This document shows, piece by piece, positions 1 to 6,241 of a stretch of DNA of 10,316 bases. Origin of the DNA: Candidatus Gorgonimonas leptogorgiae (GTDB lineage: Bacteria; Pseudomonadota; Gammaproteobacteria; Pseudomonadales; Endozoicomonadaceae); assembly GCA_929200515.1 (NCBI GenBank), contig CAKNAD010000086.1, positions 1 through 10,316 of the forward strand. Direction: 5' to 3'. The translations under genes and the position numbers were made by a program. How positions within the stretch are numbered: the stretch's first letter is position 1; every line of letters starts with the position of its first letter. The notes below the pieces were generated by a model that was not told the DNA's origin, searched no databases, and saw only the letters and a list, made by a program, of their open reading frames with translations.

Positions 1-214
1 TTTTGCCTTGAATTACACCATTTTACTTAGCCCTAAAACCTAGCATTTTCATCTGCCACCTGTATCCTGAAGACTCTCTTTGTAGAAATTAAAAAGCATA
101 ATTAAATTTATCTTGCTTGTTAAAATAGCATATCTTCAAGTAGAATATGTACAAACCTCATAAATAAATTTTTCACACAAAAAAAACTGTGTTATTTTTA
201 GGAGATACAAACAA
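1..214. other. Intergenic region upstream of yciB
   Basis: I see no gene in this stretch. The only short reading frame with a ribosome-binding-like sequence in front of it, on the minus strand near 26-55, has nine codons and is not credible. The right part holds a candidate promoter and the yciB ribosome binding site AGGAGA at about 200-205, nine bases before the ATG. The gene to the left must end or begin outside the window. Confidence 0.5.
117..146 (+). promoter_or_regulatory. Candidate sigma-70 promoter for yciB
   Basis: TTGTTA (117-122, four of six matches to the -35 consensus) is followed after 18 bases by TAGAAT (141-146, five of six matches to the -10 consensus). Transcription would begin near 153, leaving a leader of about 60 bases before yciB. 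In such AT-rich DNA chance matches are common, so this is only a candidate. Confidence 0.35.
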
Positions 215-784
215 ATGAAGCGTGTATTAGAATTTGTACCATTACTGCTATTTTTTTTATTTTATAAAATGGATCCTAAAATAATTGATATCAGCGGAGA
301 ACAGATAAGCCTCGGCGGTATCTATAGTGCAACTTATGCTCTTATTATATCTACAACAATGTTGTACATAGGGTTGTTTATACAAAATAAAAAATTAGAA
401 AAAAACTCTATTATAACACTATGCGCGGTACTGTTATTTGGCGGTATGACTCTGCTCTTTCGTAATGAAACATTTTTAAAATGGAAGGCTCCTATTGTTA
501 ACTGGATTTTTGCGGCAGTAATTATCTTTAGTCAATATTTAGGTGGCAAGCCAATATTACAAAAAATGCTAGAAAGCGCTGTTGATCTTCCGGAGCCAAT
601 TTGGAAACGAATTAATCTTTCTTGGGCGATATTTTTTATCTTCTTAGGAGCTATAAATTTATTTGTTGCTTTTAATTTTCATAAATATTGGGTAGACTTC
701 AAGGTGTTTGGCAGTTTAGCATGCACTTTATTATTCTCTGTAATGCAAGTTGCTTTTATACAGAAACACATGCTTAAAAAGTAA
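215..784 (+). CDS. yciB: YciB/IspA family inner-membrane septation protein
   Basis: This is a 189-residue polytopic membrane protein of the YciB (intracellular septation protein A) family, slightly longer than E. coli YciB (about 179). Family members sit in the inner membrane and are linked to cell elongation, division and envelope integrity; the biochemical activity is not known. Hydrophobic segments are visible at about 4-17, 35-56, 65-82, 93-110, 134-153 and 163-182. Family-like landmarks are the N-terminal F-P-L-L-L-F-F stretch, K-P-I-L-Q-K-M-L at 112-119 just after the fourth segment, and the W-K-R-I-N-L-S-W stretch at 130-137. The start is supported by AGGAGA nine bases upstream. The gene ends 68 bases before thrS on the same strand, so the two may share a transcript, although thrS has its own good ribosome binding site. 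I am confident of the family and less so of the cellular role in this organism. Confidence 0.9.
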   Translation: MKRVLEFVPLLLFFLFYKMDPKIIDISGEQISLGGIYSATYALIISTTMLYIGLFIQNKKLEKNSIITLCAVLLFGGMTLLFRNETFLKWKAPIVNWIFAAVIIFSQYLGGKPILQKMLESAVDLPEPIWKRINLSWAIFFIFLGAINLFVAFNFHKYWVDFKVFGSLACTLLFSVMQVAFIQKHMLKK

Positions 785-852
785 AGAGAAATATATTTTT
801 GGTGTGCTTGTGTGAAGTTGATTTTTTAAAAAAACGGTGTTAAGGATATACA

Positions 853-2802
853 ATGCCTACTAGTACTCTTCTAGCTCAAAGCAAAGAGCAAGTTGTTATT
901 ACTCTTCCAGATAAAAGTGTAAAAAAATTTGATAAACCTATAACTGCAATGCAATTAGCAGCAGATATCGGCGCTAATCTAGCTAAGGCAACTGTTGGTG
1001 CTATAATAAATGGTAAAACTGTAGATGCTTCTACTGTTATTACAGGCAACTCTACTGTGTCTTTAATAACTGCTAACAGTAAAGAAGGCTTAGAAATAAT
1101 CAGACATTCTACTGCTCATTTGCTTGCTATGGCTACCCAACAGCTGTACCCTGGGGCACAGGTAACTATTGGCCCAGTAATAGAAAACGGGTTTTATTAT
1201 GACTTTGCTTACGAAAGACCTTTCACCCCAGAAGACCTAACAAAAATAGAACTCAAAATGAAAGAGTTAGCAAAGCAGAGCCTTCCCATAACTCGCAATG
1301 TAATTACTAAAGAAGAAGCTATTGATAAATTTACTAAGCTGGGCGAACATTATAAAGTCTTGATAATAAAAGATTTACCCGATAACGAAGAAATTTCTGT
1401 ATATAAACAAGGCGATTGGATGGATTTATGCCGAGGTCCTCATGTGCCATCTACTAAAAACTTAAAAGTTTTCAAGTTAGAACGCGTAGCAGGAGCCTAT
1501 TGGCGTGGTGATTCTAAAAACCAAATGCTATCAAGAATTTACGGAACTGCTTGGGCAAATAAAGATGACTTAAAGCAATATCTAAAAATAAAAGAAGAAG
1601 AAGCTAAAAGAGATCATCGTAAATTAGCAAAAACATTAGATTTATTTCATTTTCAGCAAGAATCGCCAGGAATGGTATTTTGGCATCCTAACGGCTGGAC
1701 AATATATCAACAAATCAAAAAATATATGCGTAAAGTGCTCGATAAATCCGGGTACTTAGAAGTTAATACTCCGCAAATAGTAGATGTAAGCCTATGGGAA
1801 AAATCTGGGCACTGGGATAAATATGACGAAAACATGTTTACAGTAACAAGTGAACATAGAGAAATGGCAGTAAAACCCATGAACTGCCCTTGCCATGTAC
1901 AGATTTTTAACCAAGGGATTAAAAGTTATCGTGATTTACCTTTAAGATTAGCAGAATTTGGTAGCTGTCATCGCAATGAAGCATCTGGAGCTTTACATGG
2001 TTTAGCTCGTGTACGCGGTTTTGTTCAAGATGATGCCCATATTTTTGTGGAGGAAAGCCAAATACAACAAGAAGTATCTGCTTTTATTGACTTACTACAT
2101 AAAGTATATGCTGATTTTGGTTTTAATAGCGAGAAATTAATATATAAGCTCTCAACCAGACCAGAAAAACGAGTTGGATCAGAAGAAATTTGGGATAAAG
2201 CCGAGGAAGCATTAGCAAAATCTTTAAACGATAAACAACTAGATTGGCAAAAATGCCCTGGGGAAGGTGCGTTTTATGGTCCTAAATTAGAGTTTACACT
2301 TAAAGATTGTATTGGAAGAGAGTGGCAATGTGGTACTATTCAAGTAGACTTCTCTATGCCTCAAAGATTAAACGCAGAATACATTGGTAGAGACGGAGAA
2401 AAGCATTTTCCAGTAATGTTGCATCGGGCTATTCTTGGCTCCTTTGAACGCTTTATCGCAATATTAATTGAACACTATGCTGGGGAGTTACCTTTATGGC
2501 TTGCTCCTACTCAAGTTGTGGTAATGAATATCAGCGATAATTCCGAAGCTTGGACTCACAAAGTATATTCAGAGCTACAAAATCAAGGTATTAGAACTAA
2601 GATAGATGTACGCAATGAAAAAATTGGGTTCAAAATAAGAGAACACACCCTATTAAAAGTTCCTTATATGGTCATTATTGGCGATAAAGAAGCACAGCAA
2701 AAAGTCATCACTTTGAGATTAAAGTCTGGTGAAAGCCAAGGCTCAATGTCGATACAAAATCTTTGTGACATGCTACAAAGTGAATCAAATATGGTTTTAT
2801 AG
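853..2802 (+). CDS. thrS: Threonyl-tRNA synthetase
   Basis: This cytoplasmic class II aminoacyl-tRNA synthetase charges tRNA-Thr with threonine using ATP. At 649 residues it matches the bacterial norm (E. coli 642). In order I see an N-terminal TGS domain (about 13-74), the editing domain with H85-x3-H89 and D-L-C193-R-G-P-H197, the catalytic core (about 265-550), and the anticodon-binding domain (about 553-640, with the family sequence R-N-E-K-I-G-F-K-I-R at 587-596). The likely zinc ligands are C345 in M-N-C-P, H396 in D-D-A-H-I-F and H524 in V-M-L-H-R-A. Class II motif 2 is visible as F-G-S-C-H-R-N-E (369-376). About a dozen residues precede the usual start of the TGS domain. The ATG has AAGGA six bases upstream, so this start is reasonable. 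The gene heads the thrS-infC-rpmI-rplT cluster. In E. coli ThrS represses its own translation through tRNA-like mRNA arms; the short 68-base leader here shows nothing clearly similar. Confidence 0.98.
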   Translation: MPTSTLLAQSKEQVVITLPDKSVKKFDKPITAMQLAADIGANLAKATVGAIINGKTVDASTVITGNSTVSLITANSKEGLEIIRHSTAHLLAMATQQLYPGAQVTIGPVIENGFYYDFAYERPFTPEDLTKIELKMKELAKQSLPITRNVITKEEAIDKFTKLGEHYKVLIIKDLPDNEEISVYKQGDWMDLCRGPHVPSTKNLKVFKLERVAGAYWRGDSKNQMLSRIYGTAWANKDDLKQYLKIKEEEAKRDHRKLAKTLDLFHFQQESPGMVFWHPNGWTIYQQIKKYMRKVLDKSGYLEVNTPQIVDVSLWEKSGHWDKYDENMFTVTSEHREMAVKPMNCPCHVQIFNQGIKSYRDLPLRLAEFGSCHRNEASGALHGLARVRGFVQDDAHIFVEESQIQQEVSAFIDLLHKVYADFGFNSEKLIYKLSTRPEKRVGSEEIWDKAEEALAKSLNDKQLDWQKCPGEGAFYGPKLEFTLKDCIGREWQCGTIQVDFSMPQRLNAEYIGRDGEKHFPVMLHRAILGSFERFIAILIEHYAGELPLWLAPTQVVVMNISDNSEAWTHKVYSELQNQGIRTKIDVRNEKIGFKIREHTLLKVPYMVIIGDKEAQQKVITLRLKSGESQGSMSIQNLCDMLQSESNMVL

Positions 2803-2827
2803 CAAAAAACAGTAGCTTTTTTTGCTA
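2800..2827 (+). other. Hairpin overlapping the thrS stop codon
   Basis: TAGCAAAAAA (2800-2809, including the TAG stop) can pair with TTTTTTGCTA (2818-2827), giving a perfect 10-bp stem around an eight-base loop. The T run lies inside the stem rather than after it, so this is not a standard intrinsic terminator. It could protect the thrS 3' end or act as a weak pause. Confidence 0.4.
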
Positions 2828-2864
2828 ATTTGGTGTAGCATATAACGGAAGTTTTAGTGTGCTG

Positions 2865-3012
2865 TTTTTAGCGATATTGGTAAAATTTACCTTGTAGTTA
2901 AAATAGTGTTAGTTGCTATCCTATAACGATAACAAGCACTTTTTATATATACACGCGCACTTGGAAGTGCTAAATTCCATCTGCTAGCTGTATAAACTAA
3001 TATCGCTTAAAG
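2865..3012 (+). promoter_or_regulatory. Candidate structured leader RNA upstream of infC
   Basis: Bases 2870-2881 (AGCGATATTGGT) pair with 2996-3007 (ACTAATATCGCT) over 12 positions with one G-U pair. After one T-T mismatch the helix continues with 2865-2868 against 3009-3012, including one G-U. This helix closes a domain of 114 bases. Inside it are a stem at 2913-2920/2928-2935 with one C-A mismatch and loop CTATAAC, probably extended by AGTG 2905-2908 with CACT 2937-2940, and a compact hairpin GCACT-TGGA-AGTGC (2957-2970). The arrangement resembles a riboswitch-like or ribosomal-leader fold, but I recognise no known class. A small non-autonomous mobile element with terminal inverted repeats is an alternative; I see no clear target duplication. 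Confidence 0.4.
2877..2904 (+). promoter_or_regulatory. Candidate promoter with central palindrome before infC
   Basis: TTGGTA (2877-2882) and TAAAAT (2899-2904) are spaced by 16 bases and match the sigma-70 boxes at four and five of six positions. The perfect 13-base palindrome GGTAAAATTTACC (2879-2891) overlaps the -35 box and spacer, an operator-like position. If this promoter is used, the left arm of the 2865-3012 helix is not in that transcript and would form only in read-through RNA from thrS. Confidence 0.25.
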
Positions 3013-3053
3013 TTTAACTACATACTAATTTATATTGAAATTTAATAAGTTAA

Positions 3054-3077
3054 TTCAGTCTTACTAGGTAGGCTGAA
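3054..3077 (+). promoter_or_regulatory. Hairpin just upstream of the infC ribosome binding site
   Basis: TTCAGTCT (3054-3061) pairs with AGGCTGAA (3070-3077) with one T-G wobble, around the eight-base loop TACTAGGT. It ends 13 bases before the AGGAGG of infC, so it could influence ribosome access or mark the end of the leader fold. No T tract follows, which argues against a terminator. Confidence 0.35.
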
Positions 3078-3090
3078 AACCTTGTCTATT

Positions 3091-3107
3091 AGGAGGGTAA
3101 AGTCATT
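3091..3107 (+). promoter_or_regulatory. infC ribosome binding site and AUU start codon
   Basis: A perfect AGGAGG (3091-3096) stands eight bases before ATT (3105-3107), which is in frame with IF3. An in-frame TAG at 3090-3092 overlaps the AGGAGG, and no ATG, GTG or TTG lies between it and the ATT, so AUU is effectively forced as the start. A strong Shine-Dalgarno with a poor AUU codon is the classic arrangement for IF3 discrimination against its own message. Confidence 0.85.
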
Positions 3108-3647
3108 AGACGCAACGGATTCCGTGATCGGCGTGCAAGCAAGGCCCCGATTAATGAAAATATTCGCTCAAAAAAAGTTCGTCTTATAGGAATGGACGGG
3201 GCTCAAGTAGGTGTTGTAAATATTGAAAAAGCTCTCTTAATGGCTAAGGAAGCAGAACTTGATTTAGTTGAAATAAATTCTACATCAGAGCCACCTGTAT
3301 GTAAAATCCTAGATTATGGCAAATATCTTTACGAATTAAAAAAACAAAAAGCATTAGCTAAGAAAAAACAAACATTAATTCAAGTTAAAGAAGTGAAAAT
3401 CCGTCCATGTACGGAGGAAGGCGATTACCAGGTAAAGCTGCGCAACCTGCATCGCTTTTTAAGTAGCGGTAACAAAGCTAAGGTTAGTTTAAAATTTCGT
3501 GGTAGGGAGCTTGCTCATCAAAAGCTCGGCATGAAGATTCTAGAAAGAATCATGGAAGATCTTGCTGAAATTTGTATTGTCGAGCAGCACCCTAAAATGG
3601 AAGGAAGACAACTAATCATGATTGTTGCCCCTAAAAAAGCTAAGTAA
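3105..3647 (+). CDS. infC: Translation initiation factor IF-3, AUU start
   Basis: IF3 binds the 30S subunit, prevents premature joining of 50S, and checks start codon and initiator tRNA. Read from the ATT at 3105 the protein has 180 residues, the same as E. coli IF3. Starting at the first in-frame ATG (3192) would give 151 residues and remove the conserved N-terminal strand P-I-N-E-N-I-R (about residues 15-21) and V-R-L-I-G (25-29), so that start is wrong. The N-domain carries E-P-P-V-C-K-I-L-D-Y-G-K-Y (about 62-74). A lysine-rich linker follows (about 79-92), and the C-domain begins with V-K-E-V-K-I-R-P and ends in A-P-K-K-A-K. The family signature G-D-Y-Q-V-K-L-R and the F-R-G-R-E stretch are present. 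The gene lies between thrS and rpmI in the usual order but with a long gap on each side. Regulation by its own product through AUU is known for E. coli and inferred here. Confidence 0.97.
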   Translation: MRRNGFRDRRASKAPINENIRSKKVRLIGMDGAQVGVVNIEKALLMAKEAELDLVEINSTSEPPVCKILDYGKYLYELKKQKALAKKKQTLIQVKEVKIRPCTEEGDYQVKLRNLHRFLSSGNKAKVSLKFRGRELAHQKLGMKILERIMEDLAEICIVEQHPKMEGRQLIMIVAPKKAK

Positions 3648-3825
3648 TTTAGCTAGTAGTAGGTATGTATAACTTCAACCTAAAGATACATTTTTAGCAT
3701 TAAAACATTGTGGAATATCATTAATATCCCTTCAATATTTTAACTTACAATTAATTAGTTAATTCGCTTATAAAAATTAGTATCTTAAGCTAAAAGATAT
3801 ATACACCTTCTGCTTAATTATTAGT

Positions 3826-3847
3826 ACTATTAAAAATAGTGTTTTTT
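3826..3847 (+). terminator. Terminator-like hairpin before rpmI (possible attenuator)
   Basis: ACTATT (3826-3831) pairs with AATAGT (3835-3840) around loop AAA. After one G comes a run of six T (3842-3847). The stem is AT-only in the middle and short, so termination would be partial at best. Its place between infC and rpmI, 50 bases before the rpmI start, fits an attenuator limiting L35/L20 synthesis. Confidence 0.35.
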
Positions 3848-3855
3848 GAAACTTG

Positions 3856-3880
3856 TATACGCTTTAAATAAAGGCGTATA
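3856..3880 (+). promoter_or_regulatory. Hairpin adjoining the rpmI ribosome binding site
   Basis: TATACGC (3856-3862) and GCGTATA (3874-3880) form a perfect 7-bp stem. Three further pairs, one of them T-G, leave a five-base loop AAATA. The GGAG of rpmI starts six bases downstream (3887). In E. coli L20 binds mRNA structures upstream of rpmI to repress L35 and L20 together; this hairpin is in the right position to be such a site, but sequence alone does not show binding. Confidence 0.4.
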
Positions 3881-3896
3881 AAATGCGGAGTATTTC

Positions 3897-4088
3897 ATGC
3901 CTAAAATGAAAACAAATAGCGGGGCAGCTAAAAGATTTAAAAAAGTTGCTTCTGGCTATAAAAGAAAATGTGCTTTTAAGAGTCACATCCTAACTAAAAT
4001 GACAACTAAGCGTAAACGCCAATTGAGAGGCACGACATCTGTTTCTCCTGCTGACGTTGGCTTAGTAAAGCGTATGCTTAGAGATTAG
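3897..4088 (+). CDS. rpmI: 50S ribosomal protein L35
   Basis: L35 is a small basic protein of the large ribosomal subunit. The 63-residue product is close to the usual 64-66. It shows the family start P-K-M-K-T-N-S-G-A-A-K-R-F-K, then the basic middle H-I-L-T-K-M-T-T-K-R-K-R-Q-L-R-G (about 30-45) and the end D-V-G-L-V-K-R-M-L. GGAG lies six bases before the ATG. The gene is preceded by a 249-base gap with two hairpins and is followed after 35 bases by rplT. The L35-L20 pair is normally translated together and repressed by L20, which the context here is consistent with. Confidence 0.97.
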   Translation: MPKMKTNSGAAKRFKKVASGYKRKCAFKSHILTKMTTKRKRQLRGTTSVSPADVGLVKRMLRD

Positions 4089-4123
4089 TAACTATTATCA
4101 TTTGAAATTAGGAGAATATGTAA

Positions 4124-4480
4124 ATGGCTCGAGTTAAAAGAGGTGTTATCGCCAAGCGCAAACACAAAAAAATATTAGACCAGGCTAAAGGTTATTACGG
4201 TGCTAGATCTAAAGTTTTCCGTGTAGCAAAACAAGCGGTAATTAAAGCAGGTCAATATGCCTACAGAGACAGAAGACAACGTAAACGTCAATTTAGAGCT
4301 CTGTGGATAGCACGTATTAATGCTGCCGCTAGATTATACGATCTATCTTACAGCAGATTTATCGCAGGTATTAAAAAAGCTAGTATTGATATAGACAGAA
4401 AAGCTTTAGCTGATCTAGCTGTTCATGATGTTGAAGCTTTTAAGTGTATAGCAGAAAAAGCAAAACTTGCTTTAGCATAA
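4124..4480 (+). CDS. rplT: 50S ribosomal protein L20
   Basis: L20 binds 23S rRNA early in large-subunit assembly and, in E. coli and Bacillus, also binds its own mRNA as a repressor. The 118-residue length is exactly typical. The N-terminus M-A-R-V-K-R-G-V and the long basic helix (about 11-60, with K-G-Y-Y-G-A-R-S-K at 22-30 and Y-R-D-R-R-Q-R-K-R-Q-F-R at 47-58) are characteristic, followed by L-W-I-A-R-I-N-A-A-A-R. AGGAGA (4110-4115) lies eight bases before the ATG at 4124. An ATG followed directly by TAA (4118-4123) stands in frame just in front of the true start; it is too near the Shine-Dalgarno to be efficient. The gene ends the cluster; pheS and pheT, which follow in E. coli, are not here. 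Confidence 0.98.
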   Translation: MARVKRGVIAKRKHKKILDQAKGYYGARSKVFRVAKQAVIKAGQYAYRDRRQRKRQFRALWIARINAAARLYDLSYSRFIAGIKKASIDIDRKALADLAVHDVEAFKCIAEKAKLALA

Positions 4481-4490
4481 TATTTAATGC

Positions 4491-4531
4491 AATAACATAA
4501 TTCCGTAATTATAAAGGAATTATGTTATTTT
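4491..4531 (+). terminator. Intrinsic terminator after rplT
   Basis: AATAACATAATTCC (4491-4504) pairs perfectly over 14 bp with GGAATTATGTTATT (4516-4529), around an 11-base loop. The end of the stem merges into a short T run (4528-4531). It starts 10 bases after the rplT stop. The U tract is short, but the stem is the strongest short-range one in the window, and its location at the end of the cluster fits termination. On the other strand no U tract follows, so it is oriented for the rightward genes. Confidence 0.75.
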
Positions 4532-4661
4532 GCTATATCCCCAAAACATTAATAAAAAAATAAATTACCGTTCGTTATTCAAAAAATATATTTTATCAAC
4601 CAATTATCAGCTATATTCACTAGACTATTCATTTATACCTTTCTATTATTGTTATTATATT

Positions 4662-6167
4662 TTAGAAAATACGCAAAATACAACAAGCAAATAACGCAGC
4701 TAATATAATAAATAACTTTAAGGTATCACTTTTATTTTTTTTACAATCCAAATTTTCTATTTGATTTTCTACAAAACTACCAGCGGTTTTATTTGTAATC
4801 TCTTTGTTAAAGTTTTGCTTCTCTTCTGTAAACATATTAGTTAAAAAATAATGGTTATTATCCATTAATTTATTGAAATATCCTTTGCTAATTTGCTTAT
4901 TTTCTACCAAAAAGAAACTACCGCTAAATCTATAAGACATATAGTCTTCAAACTCTTCCCCACCCACTTCTTTTGCTTTATCTAAAACACTTTTTACAAG
5001 ATTAGATTTATGCATAGTAGTATTATAATAAGGAAAAAAACCTTTAAAAGAAATAAATTCAGATAAAGACTGATCACCAGTTACCATTGCATCTGTAGCG
5101 GCACAGATTAAACTATAAAAAACATCTTTATATAAAAAGCAATTCCCTAAAAATACATTAATTATTCGGTGGTCATCTTCATGTTTTTTAGTTAAATTCA
5201 CTATGGTTGTGAATATTGGTTTTGTAAAACTAGAATTTCCGCTTTCATCAAATGAAAATACGTTTAGTGTATAGTTATCTATATTTAATTGGTGGATTAT
5301 ACTATCAGCTATAGAAGAAACATTAGCATGGTTAATAGCTTTACAGAGTATGACATAATTAGAGACGGCATTAGAATTATTATATTCAAATTGGCTATTA
5401 TTTATAAATAAACTAATATTATTACTTGTATATTCGAGTGTTTCACATTCAGTTAGATAAGCTACAAACAGATGATCTTTTCTAGATACAGATAGATTAA
5501 GGCTATCTAATAGATTATCCAGAAGTGTATTATGTACTCGATGTATCCTATTAAATTCAGTAGTAGATACCTCTATATAACCTAATTGATGATCTTTAAA
5601 GCCTAAAGAATTATAAGTTAAATTTAATCCGCTACAATTAAATTTATAATCCACGCCCATTTCATTTAAACAAAAAATATTATTCGTATTAATATTATAT
5701 TTTTGCTCAAAATATGACATTAAAATACGAAATTTTTTCCCAGAAAAAATATTAGCAGGTGCAACATAAATAGCTTGTTGTTCGGTTTTTTCAATGAGGG
5801 ATACTATTGTGCCATTATGAGGTTTAAATAATTCAACTAAAGTAGAAGATTGTTCGCAATTATATAAATAGTTAGGATTAACTGTAATATGCTCAACAAT
5901 ATAACCTTTATTTTTAAAGATCTCTGTAATTTTAAGACCTAAAAATATATCTCCATATCCTTTTGTATAAGGATTTATCACTACAACCCCTACACTTCTT
6001 CCATTTAATTTACAATCGTTAGTGTAATTTTCTCGTGAATTATTAGTATCTGTAGAAACACTACTACCACTTCTTTCTTTCAATTCATAATCATTAGTGT
6101 AACTTGCTTGTAAGTTATTGGTATCTATAGAAACACAACTATCACTTATTCCATTTATTATCGACAT
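4662..6167 (-). CDS. Orphan protein, GT-B-like core with C-terminal membrane tail
   Basis: I do not recognise a named family for this 501-residue protein. Residues 8-57 are two diverged 25-residue repeats rich in Ser, Asn and Thr. From 58 a beta-strand V-G-V-V-V-I-N-P leads into G-Y-G-D-I-F-L-G-L-K (70-79) and a following helix, K-N-K-G-Y-I-V; this looks like the first Rossmann unit of GT-B glycosyltransferases or related epimerases. A second conserved-looking block, A-A-T-D-A-M-V-T-G-D-Q-S-L-S-E (356-370), would fit the nucleotide-sugar side of the C-terminal lobe. An acidic G-G-E-E-F-E-D stretch follows at 402-408. The end is K-K-N-K-S-D (476-481), a hydrophobic stretch (about 483-498, with C495-C496) and only R-I-F beyond it: the layout of a tail-anchored membrane protein. 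No signal peptide is visible. The ATG has GGAAG ten bases upstream. The gene lies 74 bases downstream of yggT on the same strand. A translocated host-targeted effector or a bacterial surface-glycan enzyme are both possible; function is inference. Confidence 0.8.
   Translation of the reverse strand: MSIINGISDSCVSIDTNNLQASYTNDYELKERSGSSVSTDTNNSRENYTNDCKLNGRSVGVVVINPYTKGYGDIFLGLKITEIFKNKGYIVEHITVNPNYLYNCEQSSTLVELFKPHNGTIVSLIEKTEQQAIYVAPANIFSGKKFRILMSYFEQKYNINTNNIFCLNEMGVDYKFNCSGLNLTYNSLGFKDHQLGYIEVSTTEFNRIHRVHNTLLDNLLDSLNLSVSRKDHLFVAYLTECETLEYTSNNISLFINNSQFEYNNSNAVSNYVILCKAINHANVSSIADSIIHQLNIDNYTLNVFSFDESGNSSFTKPIFTTIVNLTKKHEDDHRIINVFLGNCFLYKDVFYSLICAATDAMVTGDQSLSEFISFKGFFPYYNTTMHKSNLVKSVLDKAKEVGGEEFEDYMSYRFSGSFFLVENKQISKGYFNKLMDNNHYFLTNMFTEEKQNFNKEITNKTAGSFVENQIENLDCKKNKSDTLKLFIILAALFACCILRIF
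5997..6146 (-). repeat. Two tandem 75-bp units inside the orphan gene
   Basis: Bases 5997-6071 and 6072-6146 align without gaps at about 60 of 75 positions by hand count. They encode residues 33-57 and 8-32, of which 14 of 25 are identical, with shared S-x-S-x-V-S, D-T-N-N and Y-T-N-D. The period is a multiple of three, so the frame is kept. About 15 base changes give 11 amino-acid changes, so the copies have diverged with little constraint or under diversification. Confidence 0.85.
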
Positions 6168-6241
6168 TACTACATAACTTCCATGTTAAAATTTCTGAGT
6201 TTAAATACTAAGTAAGATGCAATCCTACTGATAAATTAATA

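Larger units (their letters stand above)
2803..3104 (+). other. 302-base thrS-infC intergenic region
   Basis: No gene is supported here. The gap is unusually long: in E. coli infC follows thrS by only a few bases. It contains a candidate promoter, a long-range helix enclosing smaller hairpins, a hairpin at 3054-3077 and the infC ribosome binding site, each listed separately. Confidence 0.6.

Noticed and set aside
50..2993. A 16-base sequence CATCTGCCACCTGTAT (50-65) recurs as CATCTGCTAGCTGTAT (2978-2993) with two differences
   Set aside because: The flanks do not align convincingly and only two copies were seen; a dispersed repeat cannot be claimed from this window, though a genome-wide count would settle it.
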